Positions 9,904 through 18,532 of a stretch of 64,000 bases of DNA are shown piece by piece. The DNA lies in the NCBI RefSeq assembly GCF_013155335.1, contig NZ_JABJQZ010000004.1, positions 124,001 to 188,000 of the forward strand, given 5' to 3'. The notes under the pieces are model-generated. The model was given only the letters and a program-made list of their open reading frames with translations. It searched no databases and was not told the origin of the DNA. Within the stretch, counting starts at the first letter, position 1, and each line of letters begins with the position of its first letter. The stretch comes from Nocardioides sp. zg-1230 (GTDB lineage Bacteria > Actinomycetota > Actinomycetes > Propionibacteriales > Nocardioidaceae). The translations under genes were made by a program, and so were the position numbers.

Positions 9904-11634
9904 GTGACGACGTCCCCGAAGGCGCCGCCGCCCGGGCTGACCGTCGGCGGCTACGCGCTGCGTGCCCGCCTCGGCGAGGGCGGCATGGGCGTGGTGCACC
10001 TCGGGCAGCGGCCCGGGGAGCGTCCGGTGGCGATCAAGGTCCTGCGCCCTCACGTCGTCGGCGACGACGAGGCACGGCGCCGGCTGGCGCGCGAGGTGAG
10101 CTCGCTGAGCCGCATCCGCAGCCGTCGCATCGCCGAGATCGTCGACGCCGACCCGTTCGGCGAGATCCCCTTCGTCGCGACGCGCTACGTGCCCGGCCTC
10201 TCCCTCCACGACCACGTGCAGGAGGAGGGGCCGCTCGGGGGCGCCGATCTGCTGTGGTTCGCCGACTGCCTCGCCGAGGCGCTCGAGGCGGTCCACTCCG
10301 TCGGCGTCCTGCACCGCGACGTGAAGCCGTCCAACGTGATCATGGAGGGCCGCACGCCCATCCTCATCGACTTCGGCCTCGCCCGCGTCGCCGAGGACTC
10401 CCGCATCACGATGAACGGCTGGCTCCTCGGCACGCCCGGCTACCTCGCCCCCGAGATCCTCTACGGCGACGACGCCACCGCCGCCTCCGACGTGCACGCC
10501 TGGGCCGCCACGGTGGCGTACGCCGGCACCGGCCGCGCCCCGTTCGGCCGCGGGCCGTCCGTGGCCGTCATGGACCGCGTCCGCCGCGGCGAGCACGACC
10601 TCGCCGGCCTCGACCCCGACGTGCGCGAGCTCGTCGAGGAGGCACTCGCACCGAAGCCCGCGGACCGGCCCTCGCTCGAGGAGGTGCGCGACTGGCTCGA
10701 GGACCTCGGGTCGCCCGAGCACGAGGAGCGTGACGACCGCACGGCCGCACCCGTCACGCTGCCTTACGTCGCCGGCGTACGACAGGACCTCGAGGCCCCC
10801 ACCCGCGTCGGCAGTGCCGCTGCGCTCGCGCAGCCGGTCGCTCCGCCCACCGCACCGTCGTACGCACGGCCCGAGGCCGAACCGGTGCACTGGTCCCACG
10901 ACTGGGACCAGACACACCACGACGACCACGACGACCACGACGACACCGTCGGGTGGGGTGACGCCGGGACGCTCCCGCACCGGCAGACCCGCGTGCTCCC
11001 GGACGGATCGGTCGAGGCCGTCACCGACTACGGCCCCCACGTCCGACCACACGTCCCCGCCGGCCAGCGGCTGCGCCGCACGCTCACTCTCCTCGCCGCG
11101 GGCGGCGTCGTCGCCGGCGCGATCACCGTGGCCCCCTACGTCGCGCTCGCCGTCCTCCTGGTCCTCGTGTGGCTGCTGCGCAGCGGCTCGATGGCCGCGG
11201 CGTCCGCGGGCAGCCGCCGCGACCGTCGCGGTGCGAGGTGGTACGACGGCCTCCAGGTGCTGCTGGCCGCGCCGTGGCACGCGGTGGCCGGCCTCTCCGG
11301 CACCCTCGTGCTCTTCCTGTGGAGCGCCGGCATCGCCTGTGCGGTCGCGCTCCTCTGCTTCGCCGCGTCGCTGTCCCTGACGACCTCGCTCGCCGCGATC
11401 GGCGCGATGTTCGCGCTGTCGACCTGGTGGGGGCCGGGGTCCGAGCGGCTGCGCTCGCCGGTGCACCGCGTCGTCGACCCGCTCGCACGTCGCGGCGTTC
11501 CGTGGCTGATCGTCACGCTCCTGGTCGCCGCCGCCGCGTCCGGGCTGGGCGCCGCGGCGTCGGCACAGGGCACCAGCTGGACGCCGTACGACGCCGCACC
11601 CTTCTCCGACGTGAGCCTCCCCGGCTGGTTGTGA
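9904..11634 (+). CDS. Membrane-anchored serine/threonine protein kinase
   Basis: This is a 576-residue Hanks-type kinase. Residues about 15-265 form the kinase domain: glycine loop LGEGGMGVV, ATP-binding Lys45 in VAIKVL, catalytic loop HRDVKPSN (His137-Arg138-Asp139), IDFGLAR magnesium site and GTPGYLAPE activation segment end. A long linker contains a His/Asp-rich patch (HHDDHDDHDD, about 339-349) that could bind metal. The C-terminal third has about four hydrophobic helices, instead of the single helix plus PASTA repeats of PknB. GTG 9904 fits the family N-terminus. Confidence 0.9.
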   Translation: MTTSPKAPPPGLTVGGYALRARLGEGGMGVVHLGQRPGERPVAIKVLRPHVVGDDEARRRLAREVSSLSRIRSRRIAEIVDADPFGEIPFVATRYVPGLSLHDHVQEEGPLGGADLLWFADCLAEALEAVHSVGVLHRDVKPSNVIMEGRTPILIDFGLARVAEDSRITMNGWLLGTPGYLAPEILYGDDATAASDVHAWAATVAYAGTGRAPFGRGPSVAVMDRVRRGEHDLAGLDPDVRELVEEALAPKPADRPSLEEVRDWLEDLGSPEHEERDDRTAAPVTLPYVAGVRQDLEAPTRVGSAAALAQPVAPPTAPSYARPEAEPVHWSHDWDQTHHDDHDDHDDTVGWGDAGTLPHRQTRVLPDGSVEAVTDYGPHVRPHVPAGQRLRRTLTLLAAGGVVAGAITVAPYVALAVLLVLVWLLRSGSMAAASAGSRRDRRGARWYDGLQVLLAAPWHAVAGLSGTLVLFLWSAGIACAVALLCFAASLSLTTSLAAIGAMFALSTWWGPGSERLRSPVHRVVDPLARRGVPWLIVTLLVAAAASGLGAAASAQGTSWTPYDAAPFSDVSLPGWL

Positions 11635-11705
11635 CGGACCTCCCCGTTCAGGCGGGCCGGTCCGGGGTACCTAGCCTCCTCATGCACCTGACAGCAGGAG
11701 GACCG

Positions 11706-12272
11706 ATGAGCGGCGACACGACCGACAACGAGAGCTACCACGGCTACAGCGTCGACGACGAGGACCAGCCCCAGGGCGAGGGCGACAGCCTCGTCGACGA
11801 CCGGGGCCTGGCCGAGCCGCTCGACGAGGGCTACTCGCCGCCGGAGAAGTGGTCCGCGGCGCAGGGCTACGGCAACACCCCGCTCGAGGAGAGCCAGGGC
11901 GAGTCGCTCGACCAGCGCGTCGAGCAGGAGGTCCCCGAGCCCGACCCGTACGTCGTCGCCGACGCTGAGGCGGCCAGGGGCGACCTCGCCGCGCTGGTGG
12001 CCGAGGACTCGAGCGAGGGCGAGGCCGTGCAGGCCGACCTCGACGCCGCCGAGGTCGACGGCGACCGCGCGGGTCGTCTGGTGGCCGAGGACGAGGGGGT
12101 CCGCACCGACGCCGAGAAGGACCTCGTCGCCACCGACGTCGGCATCGACGGGGCCGCGGCCGGTGCCGAGGAAGCCGCGGTGCACGTCGTCGAGGACCCC
12201 GAGGTGGGTGACCCCGGGCTGCTCGACGCGGAGGTCGTCGACGAGGAGCCCGACGGGCGCGTCCAGGGCTGA
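11706..12272 (+). CDS. DUF5709-like acidic protein
   Basis: This 188-residue, very acidic soluble protein begins MSGDTTDNESYHGYSVDDE and contains SLVDDRGLAEPLDEGYSPPE, the characteristic pattern of the actinobacterial DUF5709 family as I recall it. A strong AGGAGG ribosome site precedes ATG 11706. There are no membrane segments or catalytic motifs. Function is unknown; the composition suggests an intrinsically disordered, possibly stress-related protein. It is followed by a hairpin that probably ends transcription. Confidence 0.75.
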   Translation: MSGDTTDNESYHGYSVDDEDQPQGEGDSLVDDRGLAEPLDEGYSPPEKWSAAQGYGNTPLEESQGESLDQRVEQEVPEPDPYVVADAEAARGDLAALVAEDSSEGEAVQADLDAAEVDGDRAGRLVAEDEGVRTDAEKDLVATDVGIDGAAAGAEEAAVHVVEDPEVGDPGLLDAEVVDEEPDGRVQG

Positions 12273-12277
12273 TCGAG

Positions 12278-12311
12278 CGGCCCGGCCCGGCCGCGTGACC
12301 GCGCCGGGCCG
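12278..12311 (+). terminator. Hairpin after the DUF5709 gene
   Basis: Perfect 9-bp arms, CGGCCCGGC (12278-12286) and GCCGGGCCG (12303-12311), are separated by 16 nt and lie 6 bp after the stop. There is no T-run, which is usual for high-GC actinobacterial terminators. Confidence 0.5.
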
Positions 12312-12396
12312 GGGTCCACCCGAAGGTGGGTCTTCCCCGACCGCCCGCGCGGGCTCTACGGTCCCCTCAACCGACTCACGTGAGGGGATCCCCCAT

Positions 12397-13428
12397 ATGC
12401 ACCTCGTCAGCACCCTTGCCGTACGACGCCTCGGCGTCGCGGTCACCGCACTCGCCCTCGGGATGGGCATGTCCACGCCGTCGTTCGCCGCGCCGGCCAA
12501 GGAGAAGTCCACCGACTGCATCGACTACGGCGAGGTCGCCGAAGCGCCGGAGGGCACCATCCCCCGCGACGACCTGCACCTCGTCCACAAGGACCCGCTC
12601 GCCAAGGCGATGAAGGCGCGCACGACCTCGCGCACCTCCGCCAGGGGCAAGCCGGGCGCCGCGGTGGCGGCCGCCGCGTTCGAGCCCGTCACCGTCCCGG
12701 TGCGTTTCCACGTCATCGCCAAGGACCGCGGCCAGGAGGGCGGCGACCTGTCCGACGCCCGCATCGCCGAGCAGATCCGGGTGCTCAACGAGGCCTACGC
12801 ACCGCACGGCTTCGCCTTCGAGCTCGAGGAGGTCACCCGCACCTACGAGCCGCAGTGGTTCAACCTGATCTACCCCAATGGTGCCGAGCCGCGCTTCCGC
12901 GGCAGCTCCAAGGAGATCGCGATGAAGAAGGCGCTCTACGGCGACAGCACCTCGGAGACGCTCAACATCTACTCCGCCTCGCTCGGCCAGTCGCTGCTCG
13001 GCTGGGCGACGTTCCCGTCCGACTTCGACGCCGAGGCCACCGGCGGCAACCCGATGCCGCGGTACCGCGACGGCGTGGTCATCGACTACCGCAGCCTGCC
13101 GACCGTGCCCAACGACACCGGCGACACCAGCGTGTACTCGGTCTACGGCGAGGGCGACACCGCGACGCACGAGGTCGGCCACTGGCTGGAGCTCTACCAC
13201 ACGTTCCAGGGCGGGTGCTCCGAGCCGGGTGACTACGTCGCCGACACCGCGCCGGAGGCCTCGCCGGCCTTCCAGTGCCCGGTCGGCCGCGACACCTGCG
13301 CCGGCGGTGGGCTCGACCCGATCACCAACTTCATGGACTACACCTACGACTCCTGCATGACCCAGTTCACCGCGGGCCAGGCCACCCGCATGCAGACGGC
13401 CTGGACGGAGTACCGCGCCATCGGCTGA
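12397..13428 (+). CDS. Secreted M43-type zinc metalloprotease
   Basis: The 343-residue exported protease has a signal peptide (about residues 1-32, ending SFAAPA), a short pro-region and a catalytic domain. The extended zinc site HEVGHWLELYHTFQG (H258, E259, H262, H268) is followed by the Met-turn region NFMDYTYDSCMTQF, as in pappalysin/cytophagalysin-like M43 enzymes. Cysteines around the active site suggest disulphides, fitting an extracellular location. Substrate is unknown. ATG 12397 gives the intact signal peptide. A strong hairpin follows the stop. Confidence 0.9.
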   Translation: MHLVSTLAVRRLGVAVTALALGMGMSTPSFAAPAKEKSTDCIDYGEVAEAPEGTIPRDDLHLVHKDPLAKAMKARTTSRTSARGKPGAAVAAAAFEPVTVPVRFHVIAKDRGQEGGDLSDARIAEQIRVLNEAYAPHGFAFELEEVTRTYEPQWFNLIYPNGAEPRFRGSSKEIAMKKALYGDSTSETLNIYSASLGQSLLGWATFPSDFDAEATGGNPMPRYRDGVVIDYRSLPTVPNDTGDTSVYSVYGEGDTATHEVGHWLELYHTFQGGCSEPGDYVADTAPEASPAFQCPVGRDTCAGGGLDPITNFMDYTYDSCMTQFTAGQATRMQTAWTEYRAIG

Positions 13429-13439
13429 CCCGAGCCGAC

Positions 13440-13470
13440 GTCCCCCGCGGGGCACCGCCCCGCGGGGGAC
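13440..13470 (+). terminator. Terminator after the M43 protease
   Basis: A perfect 14-bp inverted repeat, GTCCCCCGCGGGGC at 13440-13453 and its complement at 13457-13470, encloses a 3-nt loop 12 bp after the protease stop. It is a very stable GC hairpin without a T-run. Confidence 0.75.
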
Positions 13471-13594
13471 GCCCGGCCACCCGCGCAACTGTGCGAGAAC
13501 TGTGCGGGTCGCTGTTCGTGGCCGCTGCCGGCCAGAGACGGTGGACTGCTCCTGCCGCGGCCCACAGGGGGTCACGGGGGAAGGGAACACCACC

Positions 13595-14011
13595 ATGGGC
13601 ATCACCACCGTCCGACGGCTCGGCGTCGTCACCGCCGGCGCCGCAGCCGCCATCGCCGTCACCGCGGCGAGCGCCAGCGCTCACCACTGCTTCATCCCGA
13701 TGAACACCCTCGACGGGCCGACCTCGTCGAACTGGTTCGTCATCTCCGCCGAGATGGGCGCCGAGTTCGAGGGGTACACCGCCGACTGCGACGGGGCCCG
13801 CGACGCCGGCTACGCCGCGCTCCGCGAGGCCGGGCTGCCGGTCGCCCTCAAGGTCTTCGAGAAGATGACCATCGGCGACCCCAAGCACACCGGTCGCACC
13901 AACCCCAACGGCGCCGACGGCAAGGGCCTGGAGTACTTCGCCGAGGGCTCGCCGCTGCCGATGCAGATGGTGGAGACGTACGTCGCCGGGGCGGACGCCT
14001 ACAGCTGCTGA
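13595..14011 (+). CDS. Secreted protein of unknown function
   Basis: This 138-residue protein has a clear signal peptide (TVRRLG, then an Ala-rich core ending ASASAH) and a mature domain of about 110 residues with three cysteines (HHCFIP, ADCDGA, and the C-terminal YSC). No catalytic motif is recognised. A GGGGAAGGGA ribosome site precedes ATG 13595, and strong hairpins on both sides make it a single-gene unit. The N-terminus of the mature protein (AHHCF) could bind metal through its histidines, but that is speculation. Confidence 0.7.
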   Translation: MGITTVRRLGVVTAGAAAAIAVTAASASAHHCFIPMNTLDGPTSSNWFVISAEMGAEFEGYTADCDGARDAGYAALREAGLPVALKVFEKMTIGDPKHTGRTNPNGADGKGLEYFAEGSPLPMQMVETYVAGADAYSC

Positions 14012-14038
14012 CCGGCTCAGGGTTCGGGGGGACGTCAC

Positions 14039-14079
14039 GTGCCCCGGGTGCCGCTCGTGGGGGGTGGCACCCGGGGCAC
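14039..14079 (+). terminator. Terminator after the small secreted protein
   Basis: Perfect 14-bp arms, GTGCCCCGGGTGCC (14039-14052) and GGCACCCGGGGCAC (14066-14079), with a 13-nt loop lie 27 bp after the stop. Confidence 0.75.
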
Positions 14080-14148
14080 GCGCGTGCCTGCCGACCGGAT
14101 GCCGAGACGCAGGTCTCAGCCACGTGACATCGGTGGCACCATGAACAG

Positions 14149-14178
14149 GTGACCAGCAGCACGATCATCATTGCCTAG
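14149..14178 (+). CDS. Isoleucine-codon leader peptide upstream of cimA
   Basis: A nine-codon reading frame, GTG ACC AGC AGC ACG ATC ATC ATT GCC TAG, encodes VTSSTIIIA with three consecutive Ile codons immediately before the stop. It lies 25 nt before a terminator-like hairpin and about 80 nt before cimA, whose pathway makes isoleucine. This is the classic layout of ribosome-mediated attenuation. A three-codon ATG frame at 14141-14152 overlaps its start. The function is inferred from arrangement and codon content. Confidence 0.65.
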   Translation: MTSSTIIIA

Positions 14179-14203
14179 CGCGTCGGGACTCCCCGCCGCG
14201 CCG

Positions 14204-14229
14204 ACCTCCTGCACCCCAGGAGGTTTTTT
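14204..14229 (+). terminator. Attenuator terminator in the cimA leader, also masking a Shine-Dalgarno
   Basis: Arms ACCTCCT (14204-14210) and AGGAGGT (14218-14224) form a 7-bp stem with a 7-nt loop, followed by a T-run (14224-14229) that is rare in this genome. The right arm is itself a perfect Shine-Dalgarno sequence, so the hairpin could block both transcription and ribosome binding. Together with the Ile-rich leader ORF it suggests isoleucine-responsive control of cimA. Confidence 0.7.
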
Positions 14230-14259
14230 CATGTCAGCACCGACCGAGAGACCGCTCCG

Positions 14260-15840
14260 ATGGACCTGCACGGCTCGTTCCACGTCTACGACACCACCCT
14301 GCGCGACGGCGCCCAGCAGGAGGGGCTCAACCTCTCGGTCGCTGACAAGCTGAGCATCGCCAAGCAGCTCGACGGGCTCGGGGTGGGCTACATCGAGGGC
14401 GGCTGGCCGGGCGCCAACCCCAAGGACACCGAGTTCTTCCGCCGTGCCCGTGAGGAGCTCGACCTGCGCCACGCGCGACTGGCGGCGTTCGGCGCGACCC
14501 GGCGGGCCGGCGTACGCGCCGCGGACGACCCGCTCGTGGCAGCGCTGCGTGACTCCGGGGCAGGCGTGGTCACCCTCGTGGCGAAGTCGCACGACCGCCA
14601 CGTCGAGCTCGCCCTGCGCACCACGCTGGAGGAGAACCTCGCGATGGTGCGCGACACCGTCAGCCACCTGCGCGAGGAGGGCCAGACGGTCTTCCTCGAC
14701 GCGGAGCACTTCTTCGACGGCTACCGCGCCAACCGGGCGTACGCGCTCGAGGTCCTCCGCACCGCTGCCGAGGCGGGCGCCGAGGTGGTCGCACTGTGCG
14801 ACACCAACGGCGGCATGCTGCCCGACTGGGTCTCCGACGTCGTGCTCGACGTCGTCGAGACGACCGGCGCCCGGGTCGGCATCCACGCCCACAACGACAG
14901 CGGTTGCGCCGTGGCCAACTCGCTGGCCGCCGTCGCCGCCGGCGCGACCCACGTGCAGGGCTGCATCAACGGCTACGGCGAGCGCACCGGCAACGCCGAC
15001 CTGGTCACCGTGGTGGCCAACCTCGAGCTCAAGCTGGACCGGTCGGTCCTGCCGCAGGGCCTGCTCCGCGAGGCCACCCGCATCGCGCACGCGGTCGCCG
15101 AGGTCACCAACGTGCCGCCGGCCTCGCGCCAGCCGTACGTCGGCACGTCGGCGTTCGCGCACAAGGCCGGCCTGCACGCCAGCGCGATCAAGGTCGACCC
15201 GGACCTCTACCAGCACCTCGACCCGCTCGTCGTCGGCAACGACATGCGCCTGCTCGTCTCCGACATGGCCGGCCGCGCCTCGATCGAGCTGAAGGGCCGC
15301 GAGCTCGGCTACGACCTGTCGCAGGACCGCGACGTCGTCACGCGTGTCACCGAGCGCGTCAAGGAGCTCGAGCAGCGCGGCTACACCTTCGAGGCCGCGG
15401 ACGCCTCCTTCGAGCTGCTGCTCGCCGAGGAGGTGGAGGGCACGCGCCCGTCCTACTTCGACGTCGAGTCGTGGCGCGTCATCACCGAGACCCGTGTGCA
15501 GGGCGAGGCCGTCTCCGAGGCGACCGTGAAGCTACGGGCGGAGGGTGTGCGCTACGTCGTCACCGGCGAGGGCAACGGGCCGGTGAACGCCCTCGACGCG
15601 GCCCTGCGGGAGGCGATCGGGCAGGCCTTCCCCGAGGTGGCGAAGTTCGAGCTGATCGACTACAAGGTGCGCATCCTCGACCAGGGGCACGGCACCGACG
15701 CGATCACGCGCGTGCTCATCGAGACCACCGATGGCGAGTCGTCCTGGGTCACCGTCGGTGTGGGCGCCAACGTGATCGAGGCGTCGTGGGGCGCACTCGT
15801 CGACGGGCTCACCTTCGGCCTGCGACGCCACCACCGCTGA
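14260..15840 (+). CDS. cimA: (R)-citramalate synthase
   Basis: CimA condenses pyruvate with acetyl-CoA to citramalate, the threonine-independent entry to isoleucine. The 526-residue protein has the HMGL-like catalytic barrel, with VYDTTLRDGAQQEGL near the start, VALCDTNGGMLP, and GIHAHNDSGCAVAN holding the metal-binding His-x-His. A C-terminal LeuA allosteric-type domain (about 400-515) follows. Length and sequence match CimA rather than LeuA. The Ile-codon leader upstream supports this choice. ATG 14260 has only a weak GAGAG site; the perfect AGGAGGT before ATG 14231 serves a different frame that ends at 14353. That is odd and may reflect coupling. Confidence 0.92.
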   Translation: MDLHGSFHVYDTTLRDGAQQEGLNLSVADKLSIAKQLDGLGVGYIEGGWPGANPKDTEFFRRAREELDLRHARLAAFGATRRAGVRAADDPLVAALRDSGAGVVTLVAKSHDRHVELALRTTLEENLAMVRDTVSHLREEGQTVFLDAEHFFDGYRANRAYALEVLRTAAEAGAEVVALCDTNGGMLPDWVSDVVLDVVETTGARVGIHAHNDSGCAVANSLAAVAAGATHVQGCINGYGERTGNADLVTVVANLELKLDRSVLPQGLLREATRIAHAVAEVTNVPPASRQPYVGTSAFAHKAGLHASAIKVDPDLYQHLDPLVVGNDMRLLVSDMAGRASIELKGRELGYDLSQDRDVVTRVTERVKELEQRGYTFEAADASFELLLAEEVEGTRPSYFDVESWRVITETRVQGEAVSEATVKLRAEGVRYVVTGEGNGPVNALDAALREAIGQAFPEVAKFELIDYKVRILDQGHGTDAITRVLIETTDGESSWVTVGVGANVIEASWGALVDGLTFGLRRHHR

Positions 15841-15845
15841 GGGGT

Positions 15846-15883
15846 GGCGCCACCACCGCGGCCGAGGCCGGGGTGGTGGCGCC
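15846..15883. terminator. Bidirectional terminator between cimA and the LVIVD gene
   Basis: Perfect 12-bp arms, GGCGCCACCACC (15846-15857) and GGTGGTGGCGCC (15872-15883), lie between two convergent genes, so the hairpin can serve both directions. Confidence 0.75.
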
Positions 15884-15891
15884 GTACCTGC

Positions 15892-17688
15892 TCAGAGGGC
15901 GCCGCGCAGGTCCTTCAGCGCCTGCTTGAGCTCTCCCTGGTCGCCGGAGTCGTCGAGGACCCGGATGGCGTTGCTCAGCTGGGCCTTCGCCGCGGCGCCC
16001 CGGCCCTCGAGCTTCTCGGCCTTGGCGAGGTGCTTCTCGACGGTGTCGAGCGTCGCGCCGGACAGCTCGCCCGAGCGGACCGCCTGGTCGAAGTAGGCCC
16101 CGGCGACGTTGAAGCTCGGCTCCCAGACGATCTTCTCCTGGTGCTGCGCGTTGAACTCATCGAGCACGACCTCGCGCGCCGCGTCGAGCTCGTTCTCACT
16201 CAGCATGTCGCTCGTCTCCAGCCCGAAGGTGTCGAAGCCACGCGCGATCTCGGTGCCGTAGACCTGGCCGTTGTACCAGTAGGTCGACCAGAGACCGCCC
16301 AGGTTGAGCCCGTTCGGGTTAGCCGGGGTGCTGATCGGGCCGCGGTCGAAGTAGGCGATCTCGACCGGGTTGGCGGTGTCGCTGAAGTCGATCACCGACA
16401 GGCCGCCCTGGTACCAGGCCTGGACGAGGATGTCGCGACCGGGGACCGGGACCAGCGAGGAGTTGTGGGCGACGCAGTTCTCCGCGGTGGTCTGCGCGGC
16501 CGGCATCTTGTAGTAGCTCGCGAACTCCATCTGGTCACCGTCGAGGTCGAACAGCGCGTCGGCGCCCCACTCGGGCTTGTCGGTCGCGCGGCACCGGGCG
16601 CTCGTGCCGCCGCCCCACTCGTCGGTGAAGATCACCTTGGTGCCGTCGTTGTTGAAGCTCGCGGAGTGCCAGTAGGAGAAGTTGGGGTCGGCGACCGCGT
16701 CCAGGCGAACCGGGTTCACCGGGTCCTCGGTGTCGAGCAGGATGCCGTTGCCCTGGCAGGCGCCGGCGACCAGCTCCTTGGCGGGGAAGGCCGTCACGTC
16801 GTGGCAGGTGTTCGTGTTGGGCAGCGGGGAGTACGCCGTCCCGGACGGGTGCAGCGTGCCGGGCACCGTGTTCTGCAGGCCGTTGAAGGCGCCGGTCGCC
16901 GGGTCGGTGAAGATCCGCGGCTGGCTGACGATGGCGGCCGTCTCGGGTGCCGCGAGGGGGACCTTGATGACGTCGATGCGCCACTGGGTCGGGTTGCCTG
17001 ACGTGACCGGCGCGGGGTTGTTGGGGTTGGCGTTCTCGCAGCCCGCCAGCTCCGCGGCCGGGCGGACCCCGGACGTGCCGGAGTTGTAGATGTAGATGTT
17101 GGCCGGGTCGTCGGGGTCGCTGACGATCGTGTGCGTGTGGGACCCGCGGCAGGTCTGCACCCCCGGCAGCTGCACCGGGTTGTCGATGTCGGAGATGTCG
17201 AAGATCCGCACGCCGCGGAAGCGCTCGGGGTTGACCGCGCCGGGCGCACCCTGGGTGCCGCAGTCGATGCGGCCCCGACCCTCCTCCACGGAGATGAAGA
17301 GCAGGTCGCCGTAGACCGACGGGTCGCCCTGACCACCCGGGCACACGAACGACGTGCGCAGCGTCGGGTTGGTCGGGTCGGAGAGGTCGTAGACCTGGAA
17401 GCCGTTGAAGCTGCCGACGATCGCGTTGTCACCACTGAACGCCAGGTCCGAGTTGGCGAACCCGATGCCGTTGAAGCCGGTGACGTCCGAGTCGAAGGCC
17501 CCGGCGCGCGGATCGTTGTCGAGCAGCTCGATGTTGCTGCTGGCCTCTGACCACGGGATGTAGCCCGGCGCGAGGTCCTCGCGCGGGTCGTCCGCTGCGT
17601 ACGCCGCTGCGGGCACGAGCGCCGCGGCCAGGACCATCACCCCCGCGGCGCGCATCGTGGTCCGGCTCCGACGGGGTAGACGAGACAT
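15892..17688 (-). CDS. Secreted LVIVD beta-propeller-like protein
   Basis: The 598-residue protein has a signal peptide (about 1-31, ending AAAYAAD). It is followed by repeats of the LVIVD type such as SFNGFQVYDLSDPTNP, GVRIFDISDIDNPVQLPG and GLSVIDFSDTANPVEIA, which fold as propeller blades. The last 100 residues are helical and Ala/Lys/Glu-rich. Several cysteines and HSASFNNDGTKVIFTDE-type blades are visible. No catalytic function is known for the family. It is divergent from a DUF305 lipoprotein, a pairing I recall from other Actinobacteria, with a palindrome in the shared upstream region. Confidence 0.85.
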   Translation of the reverse strand: MSRLPRRSRTTMRAAGVMVLAAALVPAAAYAADDPREDLAPGYIPWSEASSNIELLDNDPRAGAFDSDVTGFNGIGFANSDLAFSGDNAIVGSFNGFQVYDLSDPTNPTLRTSFVCPGGQGDPSVYGDLLFISVEEGRGRIDCGTQGAPGAVNPERFRGVRIFDISDIDNPVQLPGVQTCRGSHTHTIVSDPDDPANIYIYNSGTSGVRPAAELAGCENANPNNPAPVTSGNPTQWRIDVIKVPLAAPETAAIVSQPRIFTDPATGAFNGLQNTVPGTLHPSGTAYSPLPNTNTCHDVTAFPAKELVAGACQGNGILLDTEDPVNPVRLDAVADPNFSYWHSASFNNDGTKVIFTDEWGGGTSARCRATDKPEWGADALFDLDGDQMEFASYYKMPAAQTTAENCVAHNSSLVPVPGRDILVQAWYQGGLSVIDFSDTANPVEIAYFDRGPISTPANPNGLNLGGLWSTYWYNGQVYGTEIARGFDTFGLETSDMLSENELDAAREVVLDEFNAQHQEKIVWEPSFNVAGAYFDQAVRSGELSGATLDTVEKHLAKAEKLEGRGAAAKAQLSNAIRVLDDSGDQGELKQALKDLRGAL

Positions 17689-17763
17689 CGCGGTGACCCT
17701 CCCAGCTCAGGTCGGCACGTGATGATCGGTCCGGGAGGTCCGCGGCGTGGTCGACCTACTATG

Positions 17764-17781
17764 ACGTTGACTTGTCAACGT
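17764..17781. promoter_or_regulatory. Perfect palindrome between divergent LVIVD and DUF305 genes
   Basis: ACGTTGAC (17764-17771) and GTCAACGT (17774-17781) are separated by TT. The site is 64-81 bp before the DUF305 start and 76-93 bp before the LVIVD start, well placed to be an operator for both genes. The cognate regulator is unknown. Confidence 0.5.
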
Positions 17782-17844
17782 AGCGATGACACGCCGCGTC
17801 CGCCAGACCCAGAATGTGGGTACACCGCCGTGAATGGAGAGCCC

Positions 17845-18522
17845 ATGCCGCTGACCCGTGACCGCCGTCCGGGCCGCACCACCGCCGCGCTCGCCGTACT
17901 GGCCGTGGCGCTCGGGCTGACGGGATGCACCGCCGAGGCCGAGCCCGAGGACGACGCCGCCCCGGTGGTGCAGCTGGGGGCGCCGGGGGAGTCCAACACC
18001 ACGCTGTCACCGGAAGAGGCGGAGTCCATCGACGATCCGGCGTACACCGCCGCCGACGTCGCCTTCGTGCAGGGGATGATCCCGCACCACCAGCAGGCAC
18101 TGAAGATGACGGCTTTGGTCGGGGACCGCGCCGACGACCCCGACCTGAGGACGATCGCGGAGCGCATCGAGGTGTCCCAGGTCGCCGAGATCGAGCAGCT
18201 CGAGGGATGGCTGACCGCCCGCGGCGAGAGCGTCTCCGGCATGCATGCCGGTCACGGTGACGGTGAGCACGGGATGCCGGGGATGCTCACCCCGCAGGAG
18301 ATGACCCGGCTCGAGCGCGCCTCCGGCCGGCGCTTCGACCAGCTGTTCCTGCTGGGCATGATCCGCCACCACGAGGGCGCGGTGCTCATGGTGGAGTCGC
18401 TGCTGACCGAGGGCGAGGGCGGGCAGGAGTCCGAGGTGTTCCAGCTCGCCGGCCACATCGGCTCCGACCAGCAGGTCGAGATCGCGGCCATGAAGCGCAA
18501 GCTCGCCGAGCTGGCCCGCTGA
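17845..18522 (+). CDS. DUF305 lipoprotein
   Basis: This 225-residue lipoprotein has the lipobox LTGC (Cys28) after a signal helix. The DUF305 ferritin-like domain shows its paired motifs, FVQGMIPHHQQAL and LGMIRHHEGAV, each with a Met and two adjacent His residues suited to binding copper or another metal. The segment between is His/Met-rich (SGMHAGHGDGEHGMPGM). A GGAGA ribosome site precedes ATG 17845. The role is unproven; metal handling at the cell surface is inferred from the His/Met content. Confidence 0.85.
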   Translation: MPLTRDRRPGRTTAALAVLAVALGLTGCTAEAEPEDDAAPVVQLGAPGESNTTLSPEEAESIDDPAYTAADVAFVQGMIPHHQQALKMTALVGDRADDPDLRTIAERIEVSQVAEIEQLEGWLTARGESVSGMHAGHGDGEHGMPGMLTPQEMTRLERASGRRFDQLFLLGMIRHHEGAVLMVESLLTEGEGGQESEVFQLAGHIGSDQQVEIAAMKRKLAELAR

Positions 18523-18532
18523 GGGGTCGCGC

